NCBI GenBank assembly: GCA_010645155.1
Contig: CM021316.1
Coordinates: 773,644-837,643 of the forward strand
Length of the DNA stretch: 64,000 nucleotides
Direction: 5' to 3'
From: Tigriopus japonicus
Taxonomy: Eukaryota; Arthropoda; Copepoda; Harpacticoida; Harpacticidae
A program made the translations under genes and the position numbers. Shown here piece after piece: positions 25,491-37,900 of the stretch (position 1 is the stretch's first letter; the number at the start of each line of letters is the position of its first letter). Under the pieces are notes generated by a model, which saw only the letters and a program-made list of their open reading frames with translations, had not been told where the DNA came from and did not search any database.

Positions 25491-26774
25491 AACAACAATA
25501 TCTTTGTAATTTGTTAATTTCTTTAACTAAGTGATTGATTGTACTTCATTTTCAGAAATGTAGGTTTTCAGCTTGAAATAAATCAAGAGAGGATGAAAAC
25601 AATTTTAGAGGAAATGCAACATGACTAGCAAAATGTCAGGCACACAAAATATCTTGCAATTTGTTTTGCAATGAAAATCTAATGGATGTTTATTGCGACT
25701 CTAGGTCATGTCATAAATAAATTGAAATTCTTATCTTTCTTTGCTGTGTCATAAAATTGAGAATATTGAAAATCTGTTTTCCATTTTCATTTTTTGTGTT
25801 AATATTCTGGTGCCTAGCCATGTTCTCCACTTTTGCAAGCTTATAATTAATGTGACGTCATTGAAAAAATTGTTAATTCAAAGGCTGCACATTTTTTCAA
25901 CACATTGTTATTCCAGGTCAGGCAACCCTTGGGGACTTTTTAAAATTGTTCCTTGCAAACAAATGTGGGTTTTTTTAAGAATAACTTTGGTAAAGATAAA
26001 TCAATCTACTCATCCATCTTTCTCAAGCATCTTTTTGTGCAACGGGTGTTCTTTTTTTCAGGATGCAACTCGTTGTACTGGAAATCATTTTTATATGACT
26101 CGCGACTTTTTTTCGTCAACATGGTTTGACAATTTGTGAGCAAAAGTAGCGACAAGTTGCAAGCAACATTTAACTCCTCCTTACAATCTCTTAATCTATT
26201 TCGTTTGACACTTAATTTGTCTTGAAGTTAATGGTCTAACGTTTTACTTTTGAACCAGCATTATTTTTATCTTTTCCCTTTATCACCTTTTTTCATTTTT
26301 GTACACGAGATTTGAGCTCAAACGAATCAGGAAATTGTTGGCGCGTGAATGCAGGAGACCATGTGCTTGTTTTATTTGAACTTGTAATTCCGGACTCAAA
26401 ATGCTGAAATTTCAAGGACAGTCCAGGTCACAGATGGCAGTTTTGAATTCGAATTATTGTAGTCCATATTCAAGACCATGATACAAAAGGAGGCATTGAA
26501 ACCGAATGAATTTACTTCAAAGACCTTTTGAATAGAATTAATCAATCCGTTGAACACGTCGTGGTCAGATGAATGTTGAATACATGAGAGTATGTCAGAG
26601 GACAGAACGTCTCCATAACATTCGGCAAACCAGGATAATTCCTCATTAGAGCACATGGTTGGCTAAAATCGGAGTTTTGGACGGTGGACAAATGAAGAGC
26701 AAACAAGTTGGGGAACATTTCTGAAAGTTAACAATTAAAATTTTGTAAAACTTTGATACTAGTGGCTGTCATTG
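25491..26774. other. AT-rich intergenic, one unsupported ORF
   Basis: Nothing definite. A minus-strand frame from an ATG at 26656 to 26396 (86 codons, MCSNEELSWFAECYGDVL...) has balanced amino-acid use, but no domain, neighbour exon or signal. I leave it as a hypothetical frame only. Confidence 0.4.
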
Positions 26775-26782
26775 GCATTATC

Positions 26783-27409
26783 TTGAGGGCTAACAGAGAA
26801 ATGACACTGAAAATATTCGTGAGTCACCAAGCCTGTACTGTGTGCTATAGAGTGGTGGACAGTTCCTCAAATCGGCACTAGGACGCCACCTGGTTTTAGT
26901 GTTTCCAGTTTTTGAGTTGGTAACTTCCCTTCAGCGCCATTTAAGATAATGCAATGATCTGCCTTTTTGGTGGTCAGTTACTTGACCATGCTAACTCAAA
27001 TTGAGTGTTGGATGCAAGACATAGAAATCAAAAGCTTCAAATAATTTCTGTTCATAATTAGTAATTTTGCGTTCAAAGTTTTGGAGAGACTGGAAGAGCT
27101 TTTTGATCGTGGTAGTTTTTGCAACGATTGTGGCGCAGCATGAAGAGCCTACGAAGCTCAAAAATCGTGCCAGTCCTTTGTACATCTCTATGAGATTTGA
27201 CATTGAACACGCTAAGTTACGTGATTCACAACCCGAACATGCGTTTTTAGGTAGTCAGTGGCAAAATTGCTCTTTCAACTGCTTTGGTCGAACAAGAGCA
27301 ATGTATGATGAATCAAATCACTTGACACCCTTAGTGCCAGATCAATGAAGTGTGTTTAAACAAATCTACGCTGACTGTACTGGAATGACATTTCTCTGTT
27401 AGCCCTCTA
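26783..27409. mobile_element. Non-autonomous hAT-type element with exact 8-bp duplication
   Basis: Inverted ends share GAGGGCTAACAGAGAAATG (19 bp identical), with TT or TA before it. The element is flanked by an exact 8-bp direct repeat GCATTATC (26775-26782 and 27410-27417). At 627 bp it cannot encode a full transposase. Two overlapping antisense frames inside (27067-27348 plus, 26991-27203 minus) are not recognisable. It is intergenic between the membrane-protein and glycosyltransferase genes. Confidence 0.75.
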
Positions 27410-28050
27410 GCATTATCTAGCGTTTCCGTGAATGACACCACTAGATGGAGCAAGTGTTGAAACTAAGGAAGGAGTGATTCTCACAGGAAAGCTACATTTA
27501 AAATGTTGGATCAAATGAAATTGCATTGCACTTTTTAGAATACGACTATACAGGTAACGACTACGAGAGAGTATTTCAATTAACTTAGTTGAAAATTGTT
27601 CAAGTTCCAAGTAACTACTTTTAGAAAAGACAAAAGTAAGGATATCTTTTAGTTATTTTCGGCGCTGCTCACAACAAAAACAAAATATCTAACATCTTTT
27701 GTGCCGCTTAAGTTACTCATAGAAAAAGATTATTAACTTCTATCAAGCAATGGAACGGTTCTTTTTGTGACCTAGCGGTAATGAGTTTCTGCGATTGATT
27801 AAATAATAAGTAGTCATTCCTTGACGAATGCAAAGTGTTTGCATAAATTTTGACATTAAAATGAAATCTGAATTCAAAATCTCCTTTCACATATTTAGGA
27901 ACATCTATTTCTGGATGTTATGTGAAGGCAAATATAATCCAATAATCAAGTCCAAATTTGTGTGTACGCAAAGTTCAAATTGCGTTATCCTTACACTTCG
28001 AAAAACTAACTCCATCTATTGGTGTCAATTAAAAATTTCATTTGAAAGAG

Positions 28051-30492
28051 TCAATACGTTGATGCCCCACCTCTTTGAGTTGCATTCCATACTTGCTTTC
28101 GATAAGCCCAATTTAAGAAATGAGCCACAGCCTTTTCTTCCTTGGAGAAAACTTGCAGTCTCCAATTCTCTGGACACACATAGGTTCCATTGGGCTTTCG
28201 ACCCACAATGACATAACGACAATGTTTCATGGCAGCATCTCGAACCAAAGGTCCATCCATGGCAGTGACATTGTTGCTTAAAATCTTGGTCTTCTGCATT
28301 TGGAATAGAAAATGGTAGGCTTTGACATGGGTGGAAAAATAACTACTATCTTATTTTTGAAAAAATAATAATAATTCGATTCTATTATGCACAAAAAAGA
28401 ACGTGTAGCTTTACAAACTAGAAACGTGGCTGGGTTACTTACCAAGTCTTCCAATATGACCTTTAGAAATGGATGACGAGCCTCAAATTTCATAAAGCAG
28501 TTAGTTAAAAGTTTTTGAATATTACGTTGAAGAATATTGGGATAAGTATTTGGAATTTGTTTGACGGAGATCGTGTCTACGTCCATGTAGACTCCACCTC
28601 TTTGATGCAAGAGTAAACATCGAGATAAATCGGACCAGGAATAAACATCAATTTCTGCATTTAGGAACATTTCAAGAACATCCGAACCATAATAGTCTTC
28701 GATAAGGGCTTTGAAGTCAAATTTGGCAACGTGAATATTCTTCAAACCCGTCAAAAATGGCAGTACTGTAAAGATCATTTTTTCCACATATTGTATTCTA
28801 AAACATCATCCTTTCAAAACCCAAATAGAGACTCAAAATGAGTAGCTTATGTGAGTACTATAGTTTGAAGAGTATGTGCACGAGATTTATTTGTCACAAT
28901 TGGAATCAGTGTCTCCACAGGTTTTGATAAGACACCAGGAAACATAAACAAGTCGAACAATTTATTTCAATTCATATTCAACAACATTACCATTACATTT
29001 ACAAGCTTTTTGCATGTTTTGAAAATGAAGGTACATAGTTTTGCATTTTCTTCCAAGTGATGCATTCTTCTTGTGCTCTCCTTTTTCTCGAATTCTGTGG
29101 AGACCCTGGTCTTAAAGGGCTCCTCATAGCGGTACTCTTTTAACAATAGTGTTCTATCCCAAATTCAAATACGTGGGGTATCCGGACTAGAGGTAGAGTG
29201 GGCCTGTAATTCGTTAAATTGCACCGTTTTCGGCTTTATGCTAAAAATCGAAATAAAGATTTAACTCTTGTGAGCACATGTTATTTAACATATTTTGTTG
29301 TCAGACAAACTTGCTCGATGTTATGATTTAATTAGACAAGGTATATTGGGCGACCCTTGCACGTTTCAAAAAATGGACGTCTAGAGCGAGAAACTCGTCA
29401 AAATCCAAAATTTTGTAAAGATGTTGCTCATACTTATATTTTTATGTTTGGTGAACATTTGTCCAGAAAAAATGATAAATTTTAATTTGAGACACCTTAG
29501 CTTTGAATGATACATCATTTTTGTCATGTTGCTCGCTCTCGACGCTTATTTTCTTTGTATACAGGGGTCAACCAACATACCTTTCCTAATTAAATCATAG
29601 CTTCGAGCAAGTTTGCCCAAGAACAAAATTTGTAAAATAACATCTGCTCACAAGAGATAAATCTTCAATTCGATTTTTTTCATAAATTCGAAAATGGTGC
29701 AATTTGACGAATTACAGGCCCAGTCTACCTCTAGTCTGGATATCCCTCGTATTCATTAATTTAATTGACAAAACAATCAATGAACACATCTAGCAATGTA
29801 AAACTAAATTGGAAACTTGACCTAAACAAGTTTGCATAACATTTGGTTTTGGAAAAGGGCTGTTCTGGTCCATTATTTCCCTTTTCCCGAAAATAGATTC
29901 ATCGAAAGCCCTATGTTATAGCTTTCGTTGAAAAAATTGGCAAACTCAAACTTTTTTCATCCGCTACAATCCGTAACAATTAGTTACTGGAGATTAACAA
30001 TGTCATGAATATTTTTTCCGGGTCCCTTTTTAATGAAGTCTTCGAAATGTCAAAAAGGTAAACAATACTTGACTTACAGATAGCTTAGAGACATCTTCCT
30101 AGAAAACAGCGACCCATTTTTTATTCGATCACATTTCCAATGGGAACAGTTATCAAACTTCTTGTTTTACCTTGATAGTTATGCTTGTTATTGTTGGTCA
30201 CCAAGTAATAAATCTGTCGATTAGGATTTTGCATTCGAGCACTTTCCAAAGCACAATATGTAAACCAATCCAATCGATCCTTATCTGGTGTCATTTCCAG
30301 AAATATTATTCCATTTTCAGAAGTGATTTCCGAAATAGATATTACTGGAAGTTTTCCAAAATTCTCTGACAGGGACTTGGTTGAAACGTGAATTCTTAGT
30401 GATATGTAAAATTGCTGGAGAAAGGCGAATAAAAGGATAAAACAGACCACTGGAATAACATTATGTAGTCGACGAGCACAAATTCTAATCAT
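28051..30492 (-). CDS. Golgi glycosyltransferase, A4GALT/A4GNT-like (partial model)
   Basis: Minus strand. Exon 1 starts at the ATG at 30492-30490 and encodes a type II anchor (VIPVVCFILLFAFLQQFYI) and IIFLEMTPD, then CALESARMQNPNRQIYYLV, as in alpha-1,4-galactosyl and GlcNAc transferases. It probably ends at a donor near 30174. Exon 28797-28443 carries SWSDLSRCLLLHQRGGVYMDVD with the DXD metal-binding motif. Exon 28293-28051 carries NNVTAMDGP and a C-terminal region with WNAT, matching the family's end. The two downstream exons join in phase. Exon 1 does not join the second exon in phase by any GT donor I can find; a 21-bp candidate microexon at about 30100-30080 (TTTCTAG...GTAAGT) is compatible with the second exon but not with exon 1. 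A missed exon, a sequencing error or a broken gene are all possible. The large intron holds the TIR element 29181-29740. Family role: adds alpha-1,4-linked sugars to glycolipids or glycoproteins. Confidence 0.72.
29181..29740. mobile_element. TA-flanked element with inverted repeats of about 165 bp
   Basis: Termini read TCCRGACTAGAGGTAGA at both ends, flanked by TA (29179-29180 and 29741-29742). The inverted arms extend about 165 bp with frequent mismatches (shared words GGGCCTGTAATTCG, AAATTGCACC, CTCTTGTGAGCA, AACTTGCTCGA, ATGATTTAATTAG). The 230-bp centre is non-coding. TA duplication fits a Tc1/mariner-like non-autonomous element with long inverted ends. It lies in the large intron of the glycosyltransferase gene. 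Confidence 0.7.
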
Positions 30493-31524
30493 GATGAAAA
30501 CACAGTAACCATTTAGATTCAATGCACATGTTAAAGTGAAAGATAGCATAAAAGCACACTTGCAAAAATAGAATTCCGACTCCACCGTTGTGCAAAGGAT
30601 GTTTTTTATCAAAGCATTGCAGTTTTTACCAAGTAATTTAATGGACACACATAATTGTTTTCCTTAATCGTAGTCTTGATGAATAACTAAGTTTTTTGCA
30701 ACCTTGAATTACCTTTTTTGAAAAAAAATTAGGGTTTGAACGAGATCCAAGTGAAGTGATGATTTTTTTTGTTTTAAATATTTTTCAGCTTGCTGACGAA
30801 AAATTGTTCCAAAAGGAACTAGCAGGGGCGTTGTCTATCGGGTTAAATATGAGTTGAAATATCTTTGCACTCTACAATGTTATCTGGAAATAAACTGTGG
30901 CTCCTAGATATGATAAATATTAACTGATTTCTTTCAACTATTTTTTGCCCTTATAACCCTTTTCCAGAACTAATTTTGCGTTTCCACCCAAAAAATATGG
31001 CGAGTTTGGAGCTGAAGAGTTTTTCTCCAGATAATAAGAATTTCCATATCAATTAACATGGAAGTGCGTTAACTAGACAACAAACAATGACCTTTTTGAA
31101 TGTTTAAACCAAGTAACATTTTGTTCAAAGTGTTCCCTTTCGCAGTTTTAAATTCCCATTTCGTTGACTTTAACATATATTTTTCCATAATTCATGGAAA
31201 ATTTGGAACGAAAACACTTTTTGTGACATGCTTCTCAGGGAGAACTCGCGGCTTTCCTCGATTTGATGACTCAATTTGCTTTCCTTGATGCCATATCTTT
31301 CCACAAAATTTCTTGTTGTTGAATAATTTTCAAACTGATAACGCTTCAAGGCAATTCAATCCGTTTTTTTGACGTAATGACCTCGAATCAATTCGATTTT
31401 TTCCCACATCTCTCCTCATTTCTCTCAACCTTGCTTCTAATTTGAACCCTTTCTTTGGAGGGTGCTTAAGATGCTCAAAATTGAGGATGATTCGAGTGTT
31501 CCATTGAACTAGTTTCGTTGAACC

Positions 31525-33134
31525 TCATTTGACATCCTCAATGGCATTGTATGAATGGTCATGACGAAGTGCAAGAGCAGTTTCATCAGCAGAATCAAAG
31601 GGTTCAGATTTGACGTAAACATCTAAAGATTAAAAAGAGTTGTGTTAAAGTGAAGCTTCAAGAAGGAAAGAAAAGTATTTAAGTACCAGATATTTCTTCG
31701 TCATATTCTTGCCTTTCACAAGTATCATCAAACTTGTTTGGAGAATGTGTGAGGATGTAATCGCTTTCATCAGGATCAGCGATATCTGGAAAACATACCA
31801 AAACACATTTTTATCTTAGATTTACCTTGGATTGCAGCTATGATTTTTTAAGTACATGTAAAATTAATGTTAACCTCTTAGATTTCTATTCTTTAATCAA
31901 TTCATTCAATTTTGTTCCCAAAAGTTATCAAGATGAAGTAAAATTCATTGAAAAATAAAATTGATTTCCTTGCAAAATCTGTCTTATTTTTACTCTTTTC
32001 TTCTATTAATCTCATAAAAGTCAAGCTCACCATTGTGATCCAAGGCTTCTTCCATCTCCTCTTTGATTTTGATATCAAGAGAGTAATTCACAGTGATATC
32101 CTCAGGTTCATCTTCGTATTCTCCTTCTGAAACGGAATTATGAGTTCATAAGGATCGTTCAGGTCGAATCGATAAAGTCAATTAACAACTCACCGTTTAG
32201 TCCGATTTCCTCTGTTTTTATGAATGGACTTAAGTAATCACTATCATCATCATCATTGCCGAGTGGGTCTCTTATTTCATGGTTGGGATGAACTTCGTTG
32301 GCATTGTCTTCATCTTCTTGGAAAAATTCCTGGGTTTCATTTTCTTCACTGTCAAATGTGTCCACTGCGATATACTCTAAATCAAATGTTACAAAAGTAT
32401 TATATTTGAGTGCTATGATTAAAATTATACTTTACTCAAGTTGGTAAACCAATGAATATTCATGATTTATTGTAGATAAGATTTAATTACTGCTCTAGAT
32501 GATAATGTTAAGCATGTATAGCATATTTACGAATCGCACGTTGATTTTCTCGCTTTTCCCAGGTCTTAAATTACAATTTCATCCCGAACTATTCCAACAA
32601 TTTATGTACTATTGCCAAAATATCAACAGAAATCCTTCGAAAGATAATTCTTTTTGAATCCATGAGATAACGTCTCAACACTTTCAATCAATTTATTTGG
32701 TACCTCGTCCCACCCAACATCAAATAAAATAAATTGATTCCTGAACATAGCAAGTTTTAAACTGATTGGAACTTACCCGGATGATCTGGTTCCTTTTTAT
32801 GCGATTGTTTCCTTCTTTGAGATGGATGGAACAGGGGAATGTTAAAAATGGAAGGAATCGCGGTGAATTTCAGATATCTTTTATTATTGGAAGTGATAAA
32901 GTGTTTCTCTTCAAAATGATCTGAACACAAACGGCAATTTGAAGAAGGAATCCAAGGTTTTGGTTGAACACCAAGAACTCTTTTAGCTTGTTGGACAGCT
33001 TGGATCCATTGAGCTCGCCTAGTTTTCTCTTTGATGGGATCAGGGAACCGATGAAATGATAATTTTCGGTTTTTGGTTCTGACTTTTCCACGGACTGCCC
33101 GATTTGTGCATTTAAAGGCCGAGCAGGAACCCAT
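31525..33134 (-). CDS. THAP zinc-finger protein with acidic C-terminal exons
   Basis: Minus-strand exons 33134-32777, 32376-32194, 32126-32031, 31785-31687 and 31622-31525 join in phase to 277 aa. Exon 1 holds a THAP DNA-binding domain: Cys4, Cys9, Trp43, Cys70-x2-His73 (CRLCSDH) and the AVPTIF-type end TAIPSIF (91-97). The Cys9-Cys70 spacing is longer than the usual 35-53. A basic linker RRKQSHKK follows. Exons 2-5 encode Asp/Glu-rich segments, three of them with a sumoylation-like motif (FIKTEE, IKIKEE, VYVKSEP). All four introns are phase 1. THAP proteins are sequence-specific DNA binders, often transcription regulators, and many derive from P-element-like transposases; this gene shows no transposase part. 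The start is the ATG immediately before the zinc-binding Cys. Confidence 0.88.
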
Positions 33135-34951
33135 GGCTTTTACTAGAGACCCTAGCTTTTACAAGTTTCGAAATCATAGTCAGCTGTTGATTTTTGGGGC
33201 CAAATCAGCTGCTCCGCTCTGGTATCACTAGAGTACGTGGGTTTTAGGTTTGTTTCGGCCTTTGTAATCCTTCCTTTAATTCAATAATCGAACAATCGAT
33301 TTGTCAAAAACAACTAGTGAGGGAAACAGATCAACACTTGTGTCAAAATTTGCTTGATTTTGCAAACAGTGATTTTTAGTCAAAGAAGATCAAGTTACTT
33401 TATGTCTGGACTTCTTCATAGTTTGTGCTTTACGTTCTGCTAATCGATTTTAGGGTGACACCAGAGCCAAAAGAATATACCAAATCAAAATGGCGATTTT
33501 TTTAATTAATGACACCAATCCCTCTTCAAAACTGTTAGCTCAAATAGACATCGCGATTCGGATTTAGTCATTAAATTCAACTTTTTTTTTTCTTTCTCCC
33601 AAACGACCTCTTTTTTGATATTATCTATACGGTTTGAAAAGAAACATTTCGGGCAAAATGAGTAATCATTATTAGCGACCCTGAATCATATTTGTATATA
33701 TCTAATTTTCTTTTACCGAGTAAAAAATGTAGAATAAAACACAAAGAGGGTGCACATGTACTTTTTCAAAAAAAGGTTGTTTTCAGCTCTCATCACGCTG
33801 GATTATTTGTCGCCACTCCAACGTTGTTGTCCGTATGGGTGCGCAGTAAATACCGTACCAGACTTCAGGTAAAGTCGCCGCTAGGCAAGTCAGTGATCCC
33901 AAAAAGAATGATGAAAAACAGGCAGTTGGAAAGTGTAGTGTTGTTTCAGAGGAAATTTCTTTGTATCAGAAGGAAGTGTATTTGAAGAAAAAACTCTTAT
34001 AAAAGACACATTATTCAATGTTGCAAGTTATTAAGATGATTATTAAGAACCATGTGTTATTAACATTAAAAAAAGGATGTTTTTTTTTTAAAGAAGCATC
34101 ATCACCTGAACACCACCAACGGTGATTTACACATGATTAAGGACGCAAGAATTCTTAGTAATTTTTACGTCCATCCAAAATTAATTATGGACCCTAGTTC
34201 ATTTATTTATTCATGTGTTTGCTTTTCCAGAGGCATTTTGTCAAAAAATGTTGATTCACTTCAATTATGATTACATGTCAAGTATATTTAACTCCTTTCA
34301 CACTTTTGTCAAGCCAATGAAAATTAAAAAAGATAAAAACAAACAATGTAGATAAAAGGCAATAAATATAGACAAAAGGTTCACCAACTAAATCTGCCTC
34401 ACTAACAAATAATTATTTCTGAACTCTGGGAGCTAAGATTGGACTTTTTAATCCTCTTACAGCTCACTGCCACCCAGCAACCATGCCCTGATCCAGACGA
34501 TTATAATTTCTTTGAAACGTAATTTCGATTACATAATTGCAATTTCAATTACAATTAATGTTAAGGAAGTTAAGGAAGTGCTTCCCCAGACGGCGTAGGT
34601 TCGAATCCTGATAGGGGTCGGATTAAAGCTGTCGGGAGAAATCCTTCAATTTACAGGAAATCGCATTCCTTGTAGCGGTAATAAAAAAAATCCGCAAAAT
34701 AAAACAAAATACTTCACAGGTCTGCCCTGATTTTCCATCTTTTCCACGTTTTACCGCCCTCAGTCCCCCCCACATAAAATCCAATTTCGCCTCACTGTCG
34801 TTTCCCATCAGCTGCAAACCCGAACTTTAATCCGCTCTTTAACGCGTCCCTTTCCTCTTCTCCGCCGACAAATCCGCAATCTTTCCCCATCAGTACCTCT
34901 CTCTATCTCTCACCCCCGCGGGATTCATCATACCTATTCCTAGTTGCCATC
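33135..34951. other. Intergenic between divergent THAP and SRRM2-like genes
   Basis: No gene seen in about 1.8 kb between the divergent starts. A short frame at 33692-33985 is unsupported. A tRNA-derived fragment lies near 34577-34620. The last 200 bp before 34952 are more CT/GC-rich (CTCTCTCTATCTCTCACCCCCGCGGG) and probably form the promoter and 5' UTR of the SRRM2-like gene; no TATA box is evident. Confidence 0.5.
34577..34620 (+). repeat. tRNA-derived fragment (B-box relic)
   Basis: The sequence contains a canonical RNA polymerase III B box GGTTCGAATCC preceded by AGACGGCGTA and followed by TGATAGGGGTC, like the 3' half of a Leu/Ser-type tRNA. No A box, acceptor pairing or anticodon arm is visible upstream (a short GTTAAGGAA duplication is there instead), so it is a pseudo-tRNA or SINE relic. 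Confidence 0.4.
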
Positions 34952-37900
34952 ATGTACAACGGGATCGGTCTGAGCACGGCCCGTGGATCCGGCACCAACG
35001 GCTATGTGACGCGCAATCTCGGTCTGGTTCGCTCGAAAAAGGACCGCGTGGATTATCGCACCGAAGAGGACTTGAATCGTGCGGCCGCCGCCGCCAATCG
35101 ACAGCCCAATCAAGGCATTTTGGACCACGAACGCAAGCGAAAATTGGAACTCAAATGTCTGGAACTGGAAGAGGTGCTCAGAGAGCAAAATCTCTCGGAA
35201 ACGGAAGTGGCCCAAAAAGTCGGCGCTTACCGTCAATTACTCATTGACAAAAACGTCGATAAAAAGGATGCCGTGGAAACGGATGAGTTTGGACGGGCGG
35301 TTTATAAAGATACTCATCAAGAAGCTCGAGCTCGACACGAGAAAAATGCCAAACTCAAATCGGCCTTTGGCATTTCAGACCAATTTGTGGCCGGATCCAG
35401 TTTAGATCCCAATCGAAAAGCCGAAGAAAAAGCTCGAATGGAGATGGAAAAACGGAAGAAATTCGGATTTGTCGGAAGCGAGGATGATGAAAAGGATTCG
35501 GAAGAAGATAGTCAGGATGAAAAGGCCAGAAAAAAGGCCAAGAAACGGAGAAAGAAGGAAAAGAAAGATAAAAAGAAGCGGAAGAAAGAGAAGAAAAAGC
35601 AAAAGAAACGGAAAGAAAGTTCAAGCTCGGATGAATCCGATGAAGCTGAAGAAGGGGAACTTAAATCTAGGAAACGATCCCGTGAAGAATCTCGATCTCC
35701 GGATGCGAAACGGGTTAAAAGATCACCTTCTCCCCCGAGACGATCTCGGCGAGATGATGATAAAAAATCGCCCCGTCGACGTCCCAAGTCTAAATCCCCC
35801 GTGGCACGCCCCCGACGGGATTCTGAACGGAGTAGTGGCCGATCTCGGGCTCGAACCAACGGTGATCATCGAGCTAGTCCGGAAAAGAAGACATCTTCCA
35901 ATGATATCGAGGCCAAATCTAGACGCCGACGACATGACTCTTCTTCTGAGGATGACCGACGATCAAGAAGAAGATCCCATTCCAAATCCAGCAAAAGCAA
36001 AAAGTCTCCCGAAGTCGCCAGAAGACGACGACATGATTCTTCGGATGACGAAAGTCCTCGAAAACTGCAGAAATCGCGAGATGTTACCCCAGAAAGATCC
36101 CATTCGAGACGTCATAGGAATGAGTCCATCGATGATCGAAGGACATCCTCTGCCAAACGTGAAAGCCATGGTGGTAAATCTTCTTCAACAACCCAAGACC
36201 GTGCCTCCAAATCTACCGGACGATCAGTCGAACGAGATTCAAAGGTCACGGATGATTCTCAGAAGAGCTTGAAGAAATCCTCCAGATCCACATCAGTAGA
36301 TAAGCGTGATGAATCCTCAGATAGACGATCCAAATCCAGAAGAGACCGTGAAAGATCTCCCAAAGAAAAGCCAGCGGATTCGCCAAAAGAACTAACTTCA
36401 AAGAGACGTGAAGATTCTCCCAAGAGACGTGAAAATACTTCCATAAGAAGTGAAGATTCTCCCAAGAGACGTAAAGATTCGCCAAGGAAACGGAACGATT
36501 CTCCTAAGAGACGCAAAGATTCGCCAAGGAAACGGAAAGATTCCCCTAAAAGACGTAAAGATTCGCCAAGGGAACGTGAAGATTCTCCCAAGAGACATAT
36601 AGATTCCCCTAAGAGACGGAAAGGTTCTCCCAAAACACGTGAAGAATCGCCAAGGAAACTTGAAGAGTTGCCCCGCAAAAGATCTTCTGTGAAGACACGT
36701 GGTGAGTCTTCATCGCCAGAAAGAAGTTCAAGGAGTTCCAAATCCAGATTGGACAAAAGTAGATCACCGGATCGTGGTTCAAAGAACAGAGATCGCAAGG
36801 ATTACAAACAGAAAGCAGAAGAAAGTTCAAGACATCGAAACAGATCTTCTGAGAGGGAAAGTCGCTCAAGGAGGCGTGATGATGAAAGTCGCAACGATTC
36901 TAGATATTCCAGTTCCAAAACCAACAAGGATTTACATAACATGGATAATCTGGAAAAGAGTCGAGGAGAAAAGACCAAATCCGAGCAAGATCAGAAGAAA
37001 TCGGATCCAAGATCTCGGCAAGAGCCTGATCCATCTTCTGAGCGAGATTCCAGACGAAGAAGAGATTCCTCCAAAGATCCAGTCCAATCCAGAAAAGAGC
37101 ATTCACCCAGGGAAAATGACAAAGCTTCCAGATCGAAACCAATCGAGAAGTCAACCTCCAAGTCTCAAGAGTATTCAACCCATGAAAATGGCGAAAGCAA
37201 GAAATCTGCCAGTGATCACAAGGACCAAAAATCCCGGAAAACTCGGCATGACTCCTCTTCTTCTTCATCTTCTTCTTCTTCATCGTCTTCATCCTCATCT
37301 TCCTCAGAGGATGACAAACCTTCTCCCAAAAAGGATTCCGAGGATCAGCCCAAACAGAAGAATCGAGAAGAGGCATTGAAGATGATGGAAGCAATTCTGA
37401 GACAACAAGCCCTTCGCAAAAAGAAATCTTCTCGGAAAGGTGACGATTCCAGTGGCTCTGGCACCTCTGACTCATCCAGTTCCAGTGAAGATGATGAAAA
37501 GACCAGGAAGAAACCAAGCTCGTCCAAACCTCAACGACGCCGAAAAGAAAGTTCATCCTCGGATTCCTCGTCCAGTTCGGATAACGAACCTGAACCAAAA
37601 TCCAAAGGCCATCGCATGAAGAAAGAAAAATCTTCGGATTCCTCCGACGACTCCGAAATGGAGCGTTATAGTAAGCGCATAGCAGAGCTCACGGCTAAAA
37701 TCAAGAGGGAAGAAGAGCGAGCTTCGTCAAGTTCATCCAACTCCAATGGAGACTCTTCAGGTGATGAGGCCCAAAGTCGGTCCAAGATCAAAGCTGAGCC
37801 AATGGAGCAACCCAAGAGGTCGACCCACTCACCTCCAGCTCAATACAAGGACAGACAAAGTGCAAAGAAAGCCAGTCCAACGCGATCTGGAAGGCCCCAT

